Shown here one piece after another: positions 1 to 8,838 of a stretch of 64,000 nt of DNA. Position 1 is the first letter of the stretch. Each line of letters opens with the position of its first letter. Under the pieces are notes generated by a model that ran no database searches, was not told the DNA's origin, and saw only the letters and a program-made list of their open reading frames with translations. This stretch comes from Streptomyces griseorubiginosus (GTDB taxonomy: Bacteria; Actinomycetota; Actinomycetes; Streptomycetales; Streptomycetaceae). Position numbers and translations under genes: made by a program. The stretch is taken from positions 811,328 to 875,327 of the forward strand of contig NZ_KQ948736.1 of assembly GCF_001514195.1 (NCBI RefSeq). The letters are read 5' to 3'.

Positions 1-2436
1 GACGAGATAGCCGAGGGGGCGGACCAGTACGCCGAGGCGCGCACCTCGCCCGGCGTCGTCGCCCCCGGCGCGTACGGCGCCGCCTGGAGCAGTCTGGCCG
101 ATCTGCCCTCCACCAAGGGCAGTTGGCGCAACATCACCGACCTGCCGTACAACTCCGACGATCCCCGCTACCGCGACATCGACTCCAACTCCAGCGGCGG
201 ATCCGGCGACGTCACCGGCCGGATGGCCGCGATCGCCGCCGACGACGACGGTTACGTGTACGCGGGCAGCGCGGGCGGCGGTGTCTGGCGGTCCGGGCGC
301 GGCGGCGGGCACTGGAAGCCGATCAGCGACAGGCTGCCGTCCCAGTCCACCGGCGCGCTCGCGCTCGACGGCGCCGGCAGGCTGTGGCTGGGCACCGGCG
401 AGGCGACCACCAACGCGGACGCCTATCTCGGCAGCGGCGTATACGTCCTGTCCGACCCGCACCACGGCACCTTCTCCACCCGCAGCCGGGTCGGCGGCGA
501 CGAGCTGGAGTCCACCACCGTCCATGAGCTGCGCTTCGGCGGCGGCAAGGTGTGGGCGGCGACCAGCGAGGGTGTCTGGAGCCACTCCACGAAGACGCTG
601 AAGGGCTCCTGGAAGCTGGAGTTCGCGCCCAACCCCGACTACCTGCCGGGCGGTTCGCTGGCGCACGACCCCGCCGCCCCGTACAAGAACATCACCAACG
701 ACATCGCGATCGACCCGAAGGATCCGGGCAAGGTCGTGCTCGCCGTCGGCTGGCGCAGCGGTGACGACTACAACGGCTTCTACACCAAGGTCCACGGCAC
801 CTGGACCCGGATCACCAGCGGCCTGGGCGACCTGCCCGCCGACGCGGACGACGTCGGCAGCGTCACCTTCGCCCGCTCCGCCGACGGCTCCCGCTACTAC
901 GCCATCGACCAGTCCCCCGAGCAGCTGAACGACAACCCGGACAGCGGCCTGGAGGGCATCTACGTCTCCAAGTCCGGCGCTCCGACCGGCCCTTGGACGA
1001 AGATCGCCGACTACAAGGGGCTGGCCGCGTCCGGTTCCGCGCTGACCGGCGCCGGTTACATGCCGGGCGTGCAGGCCTGGTACAACCAGTTCCTCACCGT
1101 CGACCCCAGTGACCCGGACCATGTGTACGCGGGCCTCGAAGAGGTCTATGAGTCCAAGGACGGCGGCTCCACCTGGTCGACGGTCGGACCGTACTGGAAC
1201 TTCAACTTCCCCTGCTGGTCCATCGACCCCGCCAAGCAGTCCGGCGACTGCAACCAGACCACCCACTCCGACCAGCACGGCGTCGCCATCGGCCGCTACC
1301 ACGGCAAGAGCTTCGTGTACGTCGGCAACGACGGCGGCGTCTACAAGCGCCCGGTGAACGGCTCCCAGGACGCCTCGGGGCACGCCACCGACTGGACCTC
1401 CCTCAACGACGGCACCATCGACACCCTCCAGTACTACTCGGTGGGCATCGGCAAGGACCTCGACCACGGCGGTGTCTCGGTCACCGGCGGCCTCCAGGAC
1501 AACGGCCAGTCGATGCTGCGCAGCAACGACAAGGTGATGGGCTCCAACTTCGGCGGCGACGGCGGCGACACCCTCACCGACCCGGCCAACGGCTGCAACA
1601 TCGCGCAGGAGTACGTCTACCTCGCCATCCAGGTGACGCAGAACTGCGCGGTCAACGACGGCAGTTGGATCACCGACCCCAGCAAGGCCACGTCGTACGG
1701 GGTCGCCCCGCCCGACAACGCCACCGGTGAGGCGCGTTTCATCGCCCCGCTCGCGGCCGACGCGAAGAACAGCTCGACGTGGATCGCGGGCGGCCGGCAC
1801 ATCTGGGTGCAGACCCACGGCTACGCCATCCGCAGCGGCTCCGAGTGGAAGAGCGTCTACGACCTCGGCGAGGGCCACACCGCCACGGCCGTCGCCGCCT
1901 CGGGCGGCAAGGTGTACGCGGCCTGGTGCGGCCCCTGCAACAACCAGGGCTTCACCCGCGGCATCGCCGTCGGCAACGCGGACGGCACCGGCTGGCACGA
2001 CATCGCCCTGCCCGCCACCGGCGCGAACGGCACCGTGCCCAACCGCTACCTCAGCGGTTTCGCCGTCGATCCGAAGAACGCCGACCACGTCTACCTCACG
2101 GTCAGCGGCTTCTCCCGGCAGTGGACCGAGGGACCGGGCGCCGGCGTGGGCCATGTCTTCGAGTCGAAGGACGGGGGCACCACGTGGAAGGACGTCTCGG
2201 CGAACTTCCCCGACGTGCCGGCCGACTCCGCGGTCGTCACCCCGAACGGCGGTCTCGCCGTCGCCACCGACCTCGGTGTCGTCTACCGGGCGCCGGGCCG
2301 CAGCACATGGCAGCGGGTCGGTTCGCTCCCGGCCGTCGCCGTGCTCCAGCTGAAGCTGAGCCCCGACGGCCGCACGCTGTACGCGGCCACCCACGGCCGC
2401 GGCATCTACACCATCCCGGTGAGCTCCTGCGGCTGA
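1..2436 (+). CDS. Secreted BNR/Asp-box beta-propeller protein (sialidase/glycosyl-hydrolase-like), 5' partial
   Basis: The frame is open from base 1, so the true start and any signal peptide lie outside the window; 811 residues are visible. Two clear Asp boxes (SKDGGSTW at visible residues 385-392 and SKDGGTTW at 722-729) and weaker repeats such as GGGVWRS and GGVYKRP indicate a WD40/YVTN/BNR-like beta-propeller, as in sialidases and many secreted actinobacterial glycosyl hydrolases. The protein is rich in Asp, Gly and Thr and ends in a short Ser-Cys-Gly tail. I cannot name catalytic residues, so the substrate is open and it could be a non-enzymatic propeller. It is followed by a stem-loop at 2455-2490 and converges with the next gene. 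Confidence 0.8.
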   Translation, partial: DEIAEGADQYAEARTSPGVVAPGAYGAAWSSLADLPSTKGSWRNITDLPYNSDDPRYRDIDSNSSGGSGDVTGRMAAIAADDDGYVYAGSAGGGVWRSGRGGGHWKPISDRLPSQSTGALALDGAGRLWLGTGEATTNADAYLGSGVYVLSDPHHGTFSTRSRVGGDELESTTVHELRFGGGKVWAATSEGVWSHSTKTLKGSWKLEFAPNPDYLPGGSLAHDPAAPYKNITNDIAIDPKDPGKVVLAVGWRSGDDYNGFYTKVHGTWTRITSGLGDLPADADDVGSVTFARSADGSRYYAIDQSPEQLNDNPDSGLEGIYVSKSGAPTGPWTKIADYKGLAASGSALTGAGYMPGVQAWYNQFLTVDPSDPDHVYAGLEEVYESKDGGSTWSTVGPYWNFNFPCWSIDPAKQSGDCNQTTHSDQHGVAIGRYHGKSFVYVGNDGGVYKRPVNGSQDASGHATDWTSLNDGTIDTLQYYSVGIGKDLDHGGVSVTGGLQDNGQSMLRSNDKVMGSNFGGDGGDTLTDPANGCNIAQEYVYLAIQVTQNCAVNDGSWITDPSKATSYGVAPPDNATGEARFIAPLAADAKNSSTWIAGGRHIWVQTHGYAIRSGSEWKSVYDLGEGHTATAVAASGGKVYAAWCGPCNNQGFTRGIAVGNADGTGWHDIALPATGANGTVPNRYLSGFAVDPKNADHVYLTVSGFSRQWTEGPGAGVGHVFESKDGGTTWKDVSANFPDVPADSAVVTPNGGLAVATDLGVVYRAPGRSTWQRVGSLPAVAVLQLKLSPDGRTLYAATHGRGIYTIPVSSCG

Positions 2437-2454
2437 CGCACACCGTTCGGTGAC

Positions 2455-2490
2455 GGAGGGGTGGCTCCGGATCTCCGGGGTCACCCCTCC
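2455..2490. terminator. Stem-loop between convergent genes
   Basis: A 9-bp perfect stem, GGAGGGGTG at 2455-2463 with CACCCCTCC at 2482-2490, has an 18-nt loop. It lies just after the stop of the propeller gene and overlaps the stop of the opposite-strand lipoprotein gene, so it could serve both. There is no U-tract, as is usual in Streptomyces. Confidence 0.5.
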
Positions 2491-3035
2491 CGCGCGTACG
2501 GCGTCACCGTGACGGCGAGCGTGAAGCCGACGCCCCCGGTGCCCGCCAGATCCGGTTCCTTCGCCGACACGGTGATCTCGGCGCTGCCGCCCCGGGTCCC
2601 GGCGGCCCGCAGCGAGACGTGCGCGGTCCCGTCGGCGGCCACCTGCCGGCCGGTCACCAGGACGAGGGCGGGCGCCGAACTCCGTACGGCCGTCCACCGC
2701 TTGCCGTCGGTACGGGGGCTCAGGACCAGGGAGACGACCGTGCCGGGCCGTACGCACACCGGCCGCCGGACGGGATCGCCGGGCGAGACGGTGATCTGCG
2801 CCCGGCCCGCGACGCAGCCCGCGCCCGACGCAGGGGGCGACGAAGCCGAAGCGGACGGCGCCTGCGACGAAGGGGGCACCGAGGACGACGTGGCGGTGGG
2901 ACTTCCGGCCGGCGTCCTCCCCGAAGGGCTCTCCGAGGGACCCTGCGGCGCCGAGCCACCGGTGTCCGAGGTCCCGCACCCGGCCAGGACTCCCACCAGG
3001 GCGATCACACACCCCCCGATCCGCCACCACCGCAT
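2481..3035 (-). CDS. Small secreted lipoprotein
   Basis: This 184-residue protein has an N-terminal hydrophobic segment ending in the lipobox LAGC (Cys at about residue 20), which predicts a diacylglyceryl-anchored surface protein. A Ser/Pro/Thr-rich linker follows to about residue 75. The remaining roughly 110 residues form a domain with two cysteines (GAGCVAG and RPVCVRP) that could form a disulfide. The C-terminal part repeats short Thr/Val strands and looks like an immunoglobulin-like beta fold, but I do not recognise a named family. It is monocistronic and divergent from the epimerase gene. Confidence 0.7.
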   Translation of the reverse strand: MRWWRIGGCVIALVGVLAGCGTSDTGGSAPQGPSESPSGRTPAGSPTATSSSVPPSSQAPSASASSPPASGAGCVAGRAQITVSPGDPVRRPVCVRPGTVVSLVLSPRTDGKRWTAVRSSAPALVLVTGRQVAADGTAHVSLRAAGTRGGSAEITVSAKEPDLAGTGGVGFTLAVTVTPYAREG

Positions 3036-3165
3036 CGCCGCACCTCCGACCGTTCACCTGCCACCAGCATGCTCCGCGGGCCGCCGGAACCGCAGAGCCT
3101 TACGGAGGTGTGACGTGGTGGCGCTGTTCCGGGATCCCGGGCCGGCGCGGACCTAGCGTGGCCGT

Positions 3166-4176
3166 ATGCGTGTACTGGTCACCGGCGGTGCCGGGTTCAT
3201 CGGGTCCCATGTCGTCACCGCGCTCCGGGAGCGTGGGCACGAACCTGTCGTGTTCGACGTCCGGGAGGACCCCGGGGCGGACGTGCGGGATCCGGCGGCC
3301 GTCCGGCGCGCCCTGTCCGGCGTGGACGCCGTGTGTCACCAGGCCGCGAAGGTGGGCCTCGGCAACGGTGTCGCCGACGCGGCGGACTACGCCTCCCACA
3401 ACGACGTCGGCACGGCCGTCCTGCTGGCCGCCATGGCGGAGACGGGCGTACGGCATCTCGTGCTGGCCGGGTCGATGGTCGTGTACGGCGAGGGACGGTA
3501 CGCGTGTCCGGAGCACGGGGTGGTGCGGCCCGGGCCGCGTGCCGTCGCCGACCTCGACGCGGGCCGTTTCGAACCCGTCTGCCCCGCCTGCGGTGCTCCC
3601 CTCTCCCCCGGGCTGACCGGCGAGGACGCCCCGGTCGACCCCCGGAACGTGTACGCGACGACCAAGCTCGCCCAGGAGCACCTGGCCGCCGCGTGGGCCC
3701 GCTGCACCGGCGGTTCGGCGGTGTCCCTGCGGTACCACAACGTGTACGGGCCCGGGATGCCGCGCGACACCCCGTACGCCGGGGTCGCCTCCTTCTTCCG
3801 CTCGGCGCTGGCCCGCGGGGAGGCGCCCCGGGTCTTCGAGGACGGCGGGCAGCGGCGGGACTTCGTCCATGTGCGGGACGTGGCCGCGGCCAACGCGGTG
3901 GCACTGGAGGCCGCGACGGCGCCGGGCGCGATGACGGCGTACAACACCGGCAGCGGCGACCCGCACACCGTCGGCGAGATGGCGAGGGCGCTGGCCGCGG
4001 CGTACGGCGGTCCCGTGCCGGTCGTGACCGGCGAGTACCGGCTCGGCGACGTACGGCACATCACCGCGGACTCCTCGCGGCTGCGGGCCGCGCTCGGGTG
4101 GAAGCCGGAGACGGTGTTCGAGGAGGGCATGGCCGAGTTCGCGCGGGCCGGGATGGGCGACGTGCCGCGGCCGTAG
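3166..4176 (+). CDS. NAD-dependent epimerase/dehydratase (extended SDR) with cysteine-rich insert
   Basis: This 336-residue extended short-chain dehydrogenase probably acts on a nucleotide sugar. The N-terminal Rossmann motif TGGAGFIGSH lies at residues 6-15, the active-site Ser near AGSMVVYGEG at 102-110, and the catalytic YxxxK as YATTK at 163-167. Between the serine and tyrosine there is an insertion of about 45 residues with Cys114, His117, Cys139 and Cys142 (CPEH and CPAC), which looks like a small zinc-binding ribbon absent from classical GalE. It starts with ATG and overlaps nothing. Together with the following GT2, DUF2064 and methyltransferase genes it suggests a glycan-related locus. 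The substrate is not predictable from sequence. Confidence 0.85.
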   Translation: MRVLVTGGAGFIGSHVVTALRERGHEPVVFDVREDPGADVRDPAAVRRALSGVDAVCHQAAKVGLGNGVADAADYASHNDVGTAVLLAAMAETGVRHLVLAGSMVVYGEGRYACPEHGVVRPGPRAVADLDAGRFEPVCPACGAPLSPGLTGEDAPVDPRNVYATTKLAQEHLAAAWARCTGGSAVSLRYHNVYGPGMPRDTPYAGVASFFRSALARGEAPRVFEDGGQRRDFVHVRDVAAANAVALEAATAPGAMTAYNTGSGDPHTVGEMARALAAAYGGPVPVVTGEYRLGDVRHITADSSRLRAALGWKPETVFEEGMAEFARAGMGDVPRP

Positions 4177-4193
4177 CGCCCGCTCCACAGTCC

Positions 4194-4237
4194 GGTGGTG
4201 CTGCCCGTGTCATGAAGCGGCGGCGGGCAGCACCACC
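4194..4237. terminator. Bidirectional terminator hairpin
   Basis: A 14-bp perfect stem, GGTGGTGCTGCCCG at 4194-4207 with CGGGCAGCACCACC at 4224-4237, has a 16-nt loop. It sits between the convergent epimerase and histidine kinase genes and overlaps the kinase stop codon (4210-4212). Confidence 0.75.
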
Positions 4238-5324
4238 TCGAAGCGGCAGCCACCGGGGATGTTGCGCACGGTCGCCCGGCCCTGGTGCGCCTCCACGATC
4301 CCGCGCACGATGGCGAGACCGAGGCCGGCCCCGGCCGGCGGCGTCCGGGCGTGCGTGCCGCGCCAGCCGGTGTCGAAGACCCGCGGCAGGTCCTCGGGCG
4401 GGATGCCGCCGCAGCCGTCCGTCACCGACACGACCACCCCTTCGGCGGTGCGCTCCGCGGCGATGGCGACGGTGCCGTCGGCCGGGGTCCGGCGGATGGC
4501 GTTGACCAGCAGGTTGCCCAGGACGCGGCTCATCTCCTTGCCGTCCACCTCCACCGGCACCTGCTCCACGCGGCCGCCCACCAGCCGCACCCCGTGTTCG
4601 CGGGCGAGCGGATCGGCTCCCGCCAGCGCGTCGCCGACCAGGTCGTAGAGGGAGACGCGGGCGAGGGCCAGAGGGAGGGTGCCGGCGTGGATGCGGGAGA
4701 GTTCGAAGAGGTCGCCGACCATGTCGTTGAGGCGTTCGACCTCGGTGCGCATCTGCCGCAGATAGCGGCCTGGGTCGGTGGCGACCCCGTCCTCCAGGGC
4801 CTCCGACATGGCCCGCAGTCCGGCCAGCGGGGTGCGCAGGTCGTGCGAGATCCAGGCGACGAGTTCCCGCCGGGAGGTCTCCAACGCCCGCTCCCGCTCC
4901 CGGGATTCGGCGAGCCTCGCACTGGTGGCCGCCAACTCGCGGCTGAGCGCGTCCAGTTCGGCGGTGGCGGGCTCGGCCGGGGCGGTGAAGGCGCCGCCGT
5001 CGCCGAAGGAGCGGGCCGCCACGGCCAGTTCGTGGCTGCGGGCGACGACCCAACGGCCCAGCAGCAGGGCGGTGATCAGGGAGACGACGGCCGCCATGGC
5101 GACGACGGTGGTGACGACGGTGAGGTCGTGCGGGGAGAGGAACATCGCCCAGGCGACGGCGAGGGTGCCCGCGAGCATCGCGACGACCCCGACCGCCGCG
5201 ATCACGGTCAGCGAGGCGGTGAGCGAGCGGCGCCGGATCAGCCGCAGCGCGGCCGCGCCGACGAGACCGGTGACGGCGGCTCCGGCGAAGGCGTAGAGGG
5301 CGATGAGGAAGGTGTCCCGCATGA

Positions 5325-5328
<4 letters not shown>
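4210..5328 (-). CDS. Two-component sensor histidine kinase
   Basis: The 372-residue kinase has about four N-terminal membrane segments (residues about 6-30, 40-62, 70-92), almost no extracellular domain, and a short HAMP-like linker. The H-box SHDLRTPLAG has its phospho-accepting His at 162. The HATPase domain shows an N-box (GNLLVNAIRRTP) and G-boxes (DGCGGIPPEDL, GAGLGLAIVRG). The sparse sensor region suggests it senses the membrane or a partner protein. The GTG start at 5328 overlaps the stop of the upstream response regulator (GTGA), so the two are translationally coupled. An internal ATG two codons later is an alternative start. Confidence 0.93.
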
Positions 5329-6236
<908 letters not shown>

Positions 6237-6360
6237 GCTCCCAGCCTGGCACCGAGCCGCCCGTGATGCGGTCGCCGGGCCCCCCGGGGGCCTGCGACGT
6301 CCGCGTTTCGTAAGGAGCGGCGGTCCGGTATGTCCGCTTCGCGTTCGTAGGGTGAAAGCC

Positions 6361-7065
6361 GTGACGACGACACCTTCCGACGTCGATGTGGTGCTGCCCT
6401 GCCTGAACGAGGCCGAGGCCCTGCCCTGGGTCCTCGACCGGATTCCGCCGGGCTGGCGCGCACTCGTCGTCGACAACGGTTCCACCGACGGTTCTGCCGC
6501 GATCGCCCAGGCGCTCGGCGCGACCGTCGTGCACGAGCCGCGCCGGGGCTTCGGCGCGGCCTGCCACGCCGGGCTGCGGGCCGCCACCGCCGAGGTGGTG
6601 TGCTTCTGCGACTGCGACGCCTCCCTCGATCCGCGGCTGCTTCTCCCCTTCGTCCGCGCAGTACGGGACGGCGAGGCCGATCTGGTGCTCGGACGGCGGC
6701 GCCCGCAGGGGCGCGGCGCCTGGCCCGCGCACGCCCGCGCCGGGAACCTCGCGCTGGCGCGGATGCTGCGCCGCCGCACCGGGCTGCGCCTGCACGACCT
6801 CGGGCCGCTGCGAGCGGCCCGCCGTGAGCCGCTGCTCGACCTGGGGCTGACCGACCGGCGCAGCGGCTATCCCCTGCAGATGGTGGTGCGCGCCGCGGAC
6901 GCCGGCTGGCGGATCGCCGAGCACGACGTGCCGTACCTGCCGCGCACCGGGGCCTCGAAGGTCACCGGCACCTGGCGGGGCACCTGGCAGGCCGTACGGG
7001 ACATGAGCCGGGTCCTGGCCGAGGCTCCCGTCGAGGCACCGGCCGTCGGAAAGGGGGTCCGGTGA
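6361..7065 (+). CDS. GT2 family glycosyltransferase (DPM1-like)
   Basis: This 234-residue GT-A glycosyltransferase has the N-terminal DVVLPCLNEAEALPWVLDR segment, the nucleotide-binding VDNGSTDGS motif, and the metal-binding acidic motif CDCDASLDP near residue 80. It has no C-terminal membrane helices, so it is probably cytosolic or peripheral, with a polyprenyl-phosphate or soluble acceptor. I chose the GTG at 6361; a GTG three codons upstream (6352) is possible. It is the first gene of a three-gene operon and overlaps DUF2064 by 4 bases (GTGA). It is divergent from the regulator/kinase pair, which may control it. Confidence 0.88.
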   Translation: MTTTPSDVDVVLPCLNEAEALPWVLDRIPPGWRALVVDNGSTDGSAAIAQALGATVVHEPRRGFGAACHAGLRAATAEVVCFCDCDASLDPRLLLPFVRAVRDGEADLVLGRRRPQGRGAWPAHARAGNLALARMLRRRTGLRLHDLGPLRAARREPLLDLGLTDRRSGYPLQMVVRAADAGWRIAEHDVPYLPRTGASKVTGTWRGTWQAVRDMSRVLAEAPVEAPAVGKGVR

Positions 7066-7766
7066 CCACCCTCCTCGTCATCGCCAAGGAGCCCCGCCCG
7101 GGCCGGGTCAAGACCCGGCTCACCCCGCCGTTCACCCCCGAGGAGGCGGCGTCCCTGGCCGAGGCCTCGCTCGCGGACACCCTGGAGACGGTCGCGGCGA
7201 CCCCGGCCACCCGCCGGATCCTCGTGCTGGACGGGGAGCCGGGACCCTGGCTGCCGGCCGGGTTCGATGTCGTACGACAGTGCGGGGGCGGTCTGGACGA
7301 GCGGCTGGCGGACGCGTTCGCGCGGTGCGCGGGGCCGGCGCTGCTGATCGGCATGGACACCCCGCAGGTGACGCCGGAGCTGCTCACGGCGGACTGGGCG
7401 GGCTGCGACGCGTACTTCGGCCCGGCCGAGGACGGCGGCTTCTGGGCCCTCGGCCTGGCCGCACCCGACCCCGCCCTGCTGCGGGGCGTGCCCATGTCGA
7501 CGCCGCTGACGGGGGCCGTGCAGCGGGAGCGGCTGGTCGGGGCCGGACTGCGGGTCCGGGACCTGCCCCCGCTCCGGGACGTGGACACGGCGGCCGACGC
7601 GGAGGCGGTGGCGGCCCTGGCCCCACGAGGCCGGTTCGCGGCGCGGCTGGCGGGGTGCGTGGGGAGAGCCGCGGCGGACGGCACCGGTGAACCGGCGGTC
7701 GCCCTGTCCGGCGCGAAACCACCAACCACTCCACCCGGCACGGAACCCCCGGCGGTCCGTCGATGA
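7062..7766 (+). CDS. DUF2064 protein (GT-A-fold nucleotidyl/glycosyltransferase-like)
   Basis: The 234-residue protein begins TTLLVIAKEPRPGRVKTRL, the signature start of the DUF2064/TIGR04282 family, which has a GT-A nucleotide-binding fold and is often found beside GT2 enzymes. Further family features are the LIGMDTPQVTPELL segment (acidic metal site) and DAYFGPAEDGGFWALGL. The last 45 residues are a Pro/Ala-rich tail of no obvious function. It overlaps GT2 upstream (GTGA) and the methyltransferase downstream (ATGA), so the three proteins are very likely made together. The biochemical role is unproven for the family. Confidence 0.85.
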   Translation: MTTLLVIAKEPRPGRVKTRLTPPFTPEEAASLAEASLADTLETVAATPATRRILVLDGEPGPWLPAGFDVVRQCGGGLDERLADAFARCAGPALLIGMDTPQVTPELLTADWAGCDAYFGPAEDGGFWALGLAAPDPALLRGVPMSTPLTGAVQRERLVGAGLRVRDLPPLRDVDTAADAEAVAALAPRGRFAARLAGCVGRAAADGTGEPAVALSGAKPPTTPPGTEPPAVRR

Positions 7767-8530
7767 GCGGGACGTCCGCCACCGCCCGGGGCGCCGCCTG
7801 GGCCGCTGCCGACCCCTACGCCAGCGCCCTCCGTGCCGGCCGGGGCCCTCTCTTCCTCCGTCGGACCGACGGCTGGCTGCTGCCGCTGGAAGTGGAGCGC
7901 TGGTGCGCGGAGGCGGACGCGGTCGACCGGGCCGTGCTCGAACGGTGCGAGGGGGCCGTGCTGGACGTGGGGTGCGGACCCGGGCGCCTGGTGGCCGAAC
8001 TCGCCACCCGGGGCCGACCGGTCCTCGGCATCGACGTCAGCGAGGCCGCCGTCGAGCACACCCTGCGGCTCGGCGGCCAGGCGCTGCGGCGCTCGGTCTT
8101 CGAGCCGCTGCCCGGCGAGGGCCGCTGGGACACCGTCCTGCTCATGGACGGCAATGTCGGTATCGGCGGCGACCCGGGCGCCCTCCTCGACCGGATGGCA
8201 CAACTCCTGCGCCCGGGTGGTCTGTTGATCGCCGAGACCTCCGCCGTGGACGTCGACGAGCGCGTCCGGGTGGCGGTCGTCGGCCCCACCGGCACCCGCG
8301 GCGCCGGTGAGGCCTTTCCCTGGGCGCGGCTCGGCACCAGGGCACTGCTCCGGTACGCGCGCGGCTGGGAGCGGGCAGGTCAGTGGACGGCCGGCGGACG
8401 CTGCTTCGCCGCCCTGCGCACCCGCGACCGCAGCACCAGCAGCAGCGCCGAGCCGCCGAACAGGACCGCGGTGATCAGCAGCCAGCGGGCCAGGAACACA
8501 TCCCCGGGCAGCCCGGTGGCGGAGCGGTAA
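7763..8530 (+). CDS. Class I SAM-dependent methyltransferase
   Basis: The 255-residue protein carries the SAM-binding motif I VLDVGCGPG at 66-74, followed by GIDVSEAAVEHT (motif II) and a late LLRPGGLLIAET (motif IV), as in Methyltransf_11/25 enzymes. The N-terminal 60 residues probably shape the acceptor pocket. It is translationally coupled to DUF2064. The last 50 residues are encoded on top of the 3' end of the opposite-strand membrane-protein gene (8380-8530). The conserved fold seems to end near GRCFAALRTR, so the Ser/Arg-rich tail may be a by-product of a lost stop codon. The acceptor is unknown. Confidence 0.85.
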   Translation: MSGTSATARGAAWAAADPYASALRAGRGPLFLRRTDGWLLPLEVERWCAEADAVDRAVLERCEGAVLDVGCGPGRLVAELATRGRPVLGIDVSEAAVEHTLRLGGQALRRSVFEPLPGEGRWDTVLLMDGNVGIGGDPGALLDRMAQLLRPGGLLIAETSAVDVDERVRVAVVGPTGTRGAGEAFPWARLGTRALLRYARGWERAGQWTAGGRCFAALRTRDRSTSSSAEPPNRTAVISSQRARNTSPGSPVAER

Positions 8531-8838
8531 CGGCTCTCCACCATCCCGCTGATCAGCGGGAACCACACGAGCAGCAGCAGCGCGGAGAGGGCGGCCGGTA
8601 CCCGCACGTACCCCGCCCGCTCCCGGCGCGTACCGAGCCCCCGCAAGAGCGCCCGGTCCAGGGCCGCGTACAGCGGCAGCAGTACGAGGTCGTGCAGCAG
8701 GGCCGCCCCGACGAACCACAGCGCCACACCGAACCAGTCGTCGTCGAGGAGCCGTACGCCCGCGTACCCGGCCAGCGCGAACGAGGCGGCGAGCAGCAGG
8801 AGTTGGAAGGGGCTGCCGACAGGGATCCGCGGTCGCAT
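8380..8838 (-). CDS. Small polytopic membrane protein, partner of the molybdopterin oxidoreductase
   Basis: The 152-residue protein has about four hydrophobic segments (residues about 9-25, 33-52, 75-95, 110-130) separated by Arg-rich loops. I do not recognise a named domain. Its ATG overlaps the stop of the upstream oxidoreductase gene (ATGA), so the two are coupled and the protein is probably a membrane partner or assembly factor. The 3' end overlaps the convergent methyltransferase gene by 151 bp, an unusually long antisense overlap. Confidence 0.75.
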   Translation of the reverse strand: MRPRIPVGSPFQLLLLAASFALAGYAGVRLLDDDWFGVALWFVGAALLHDLVLLPLYAALDRALLRGLGTRRERAGYVRVPAALSALLLLVWFPLISGMVESRYRSATGLPGDVFLARWLLITAVLFGGSALLLVLRSRVRRAAKQRPPAVH

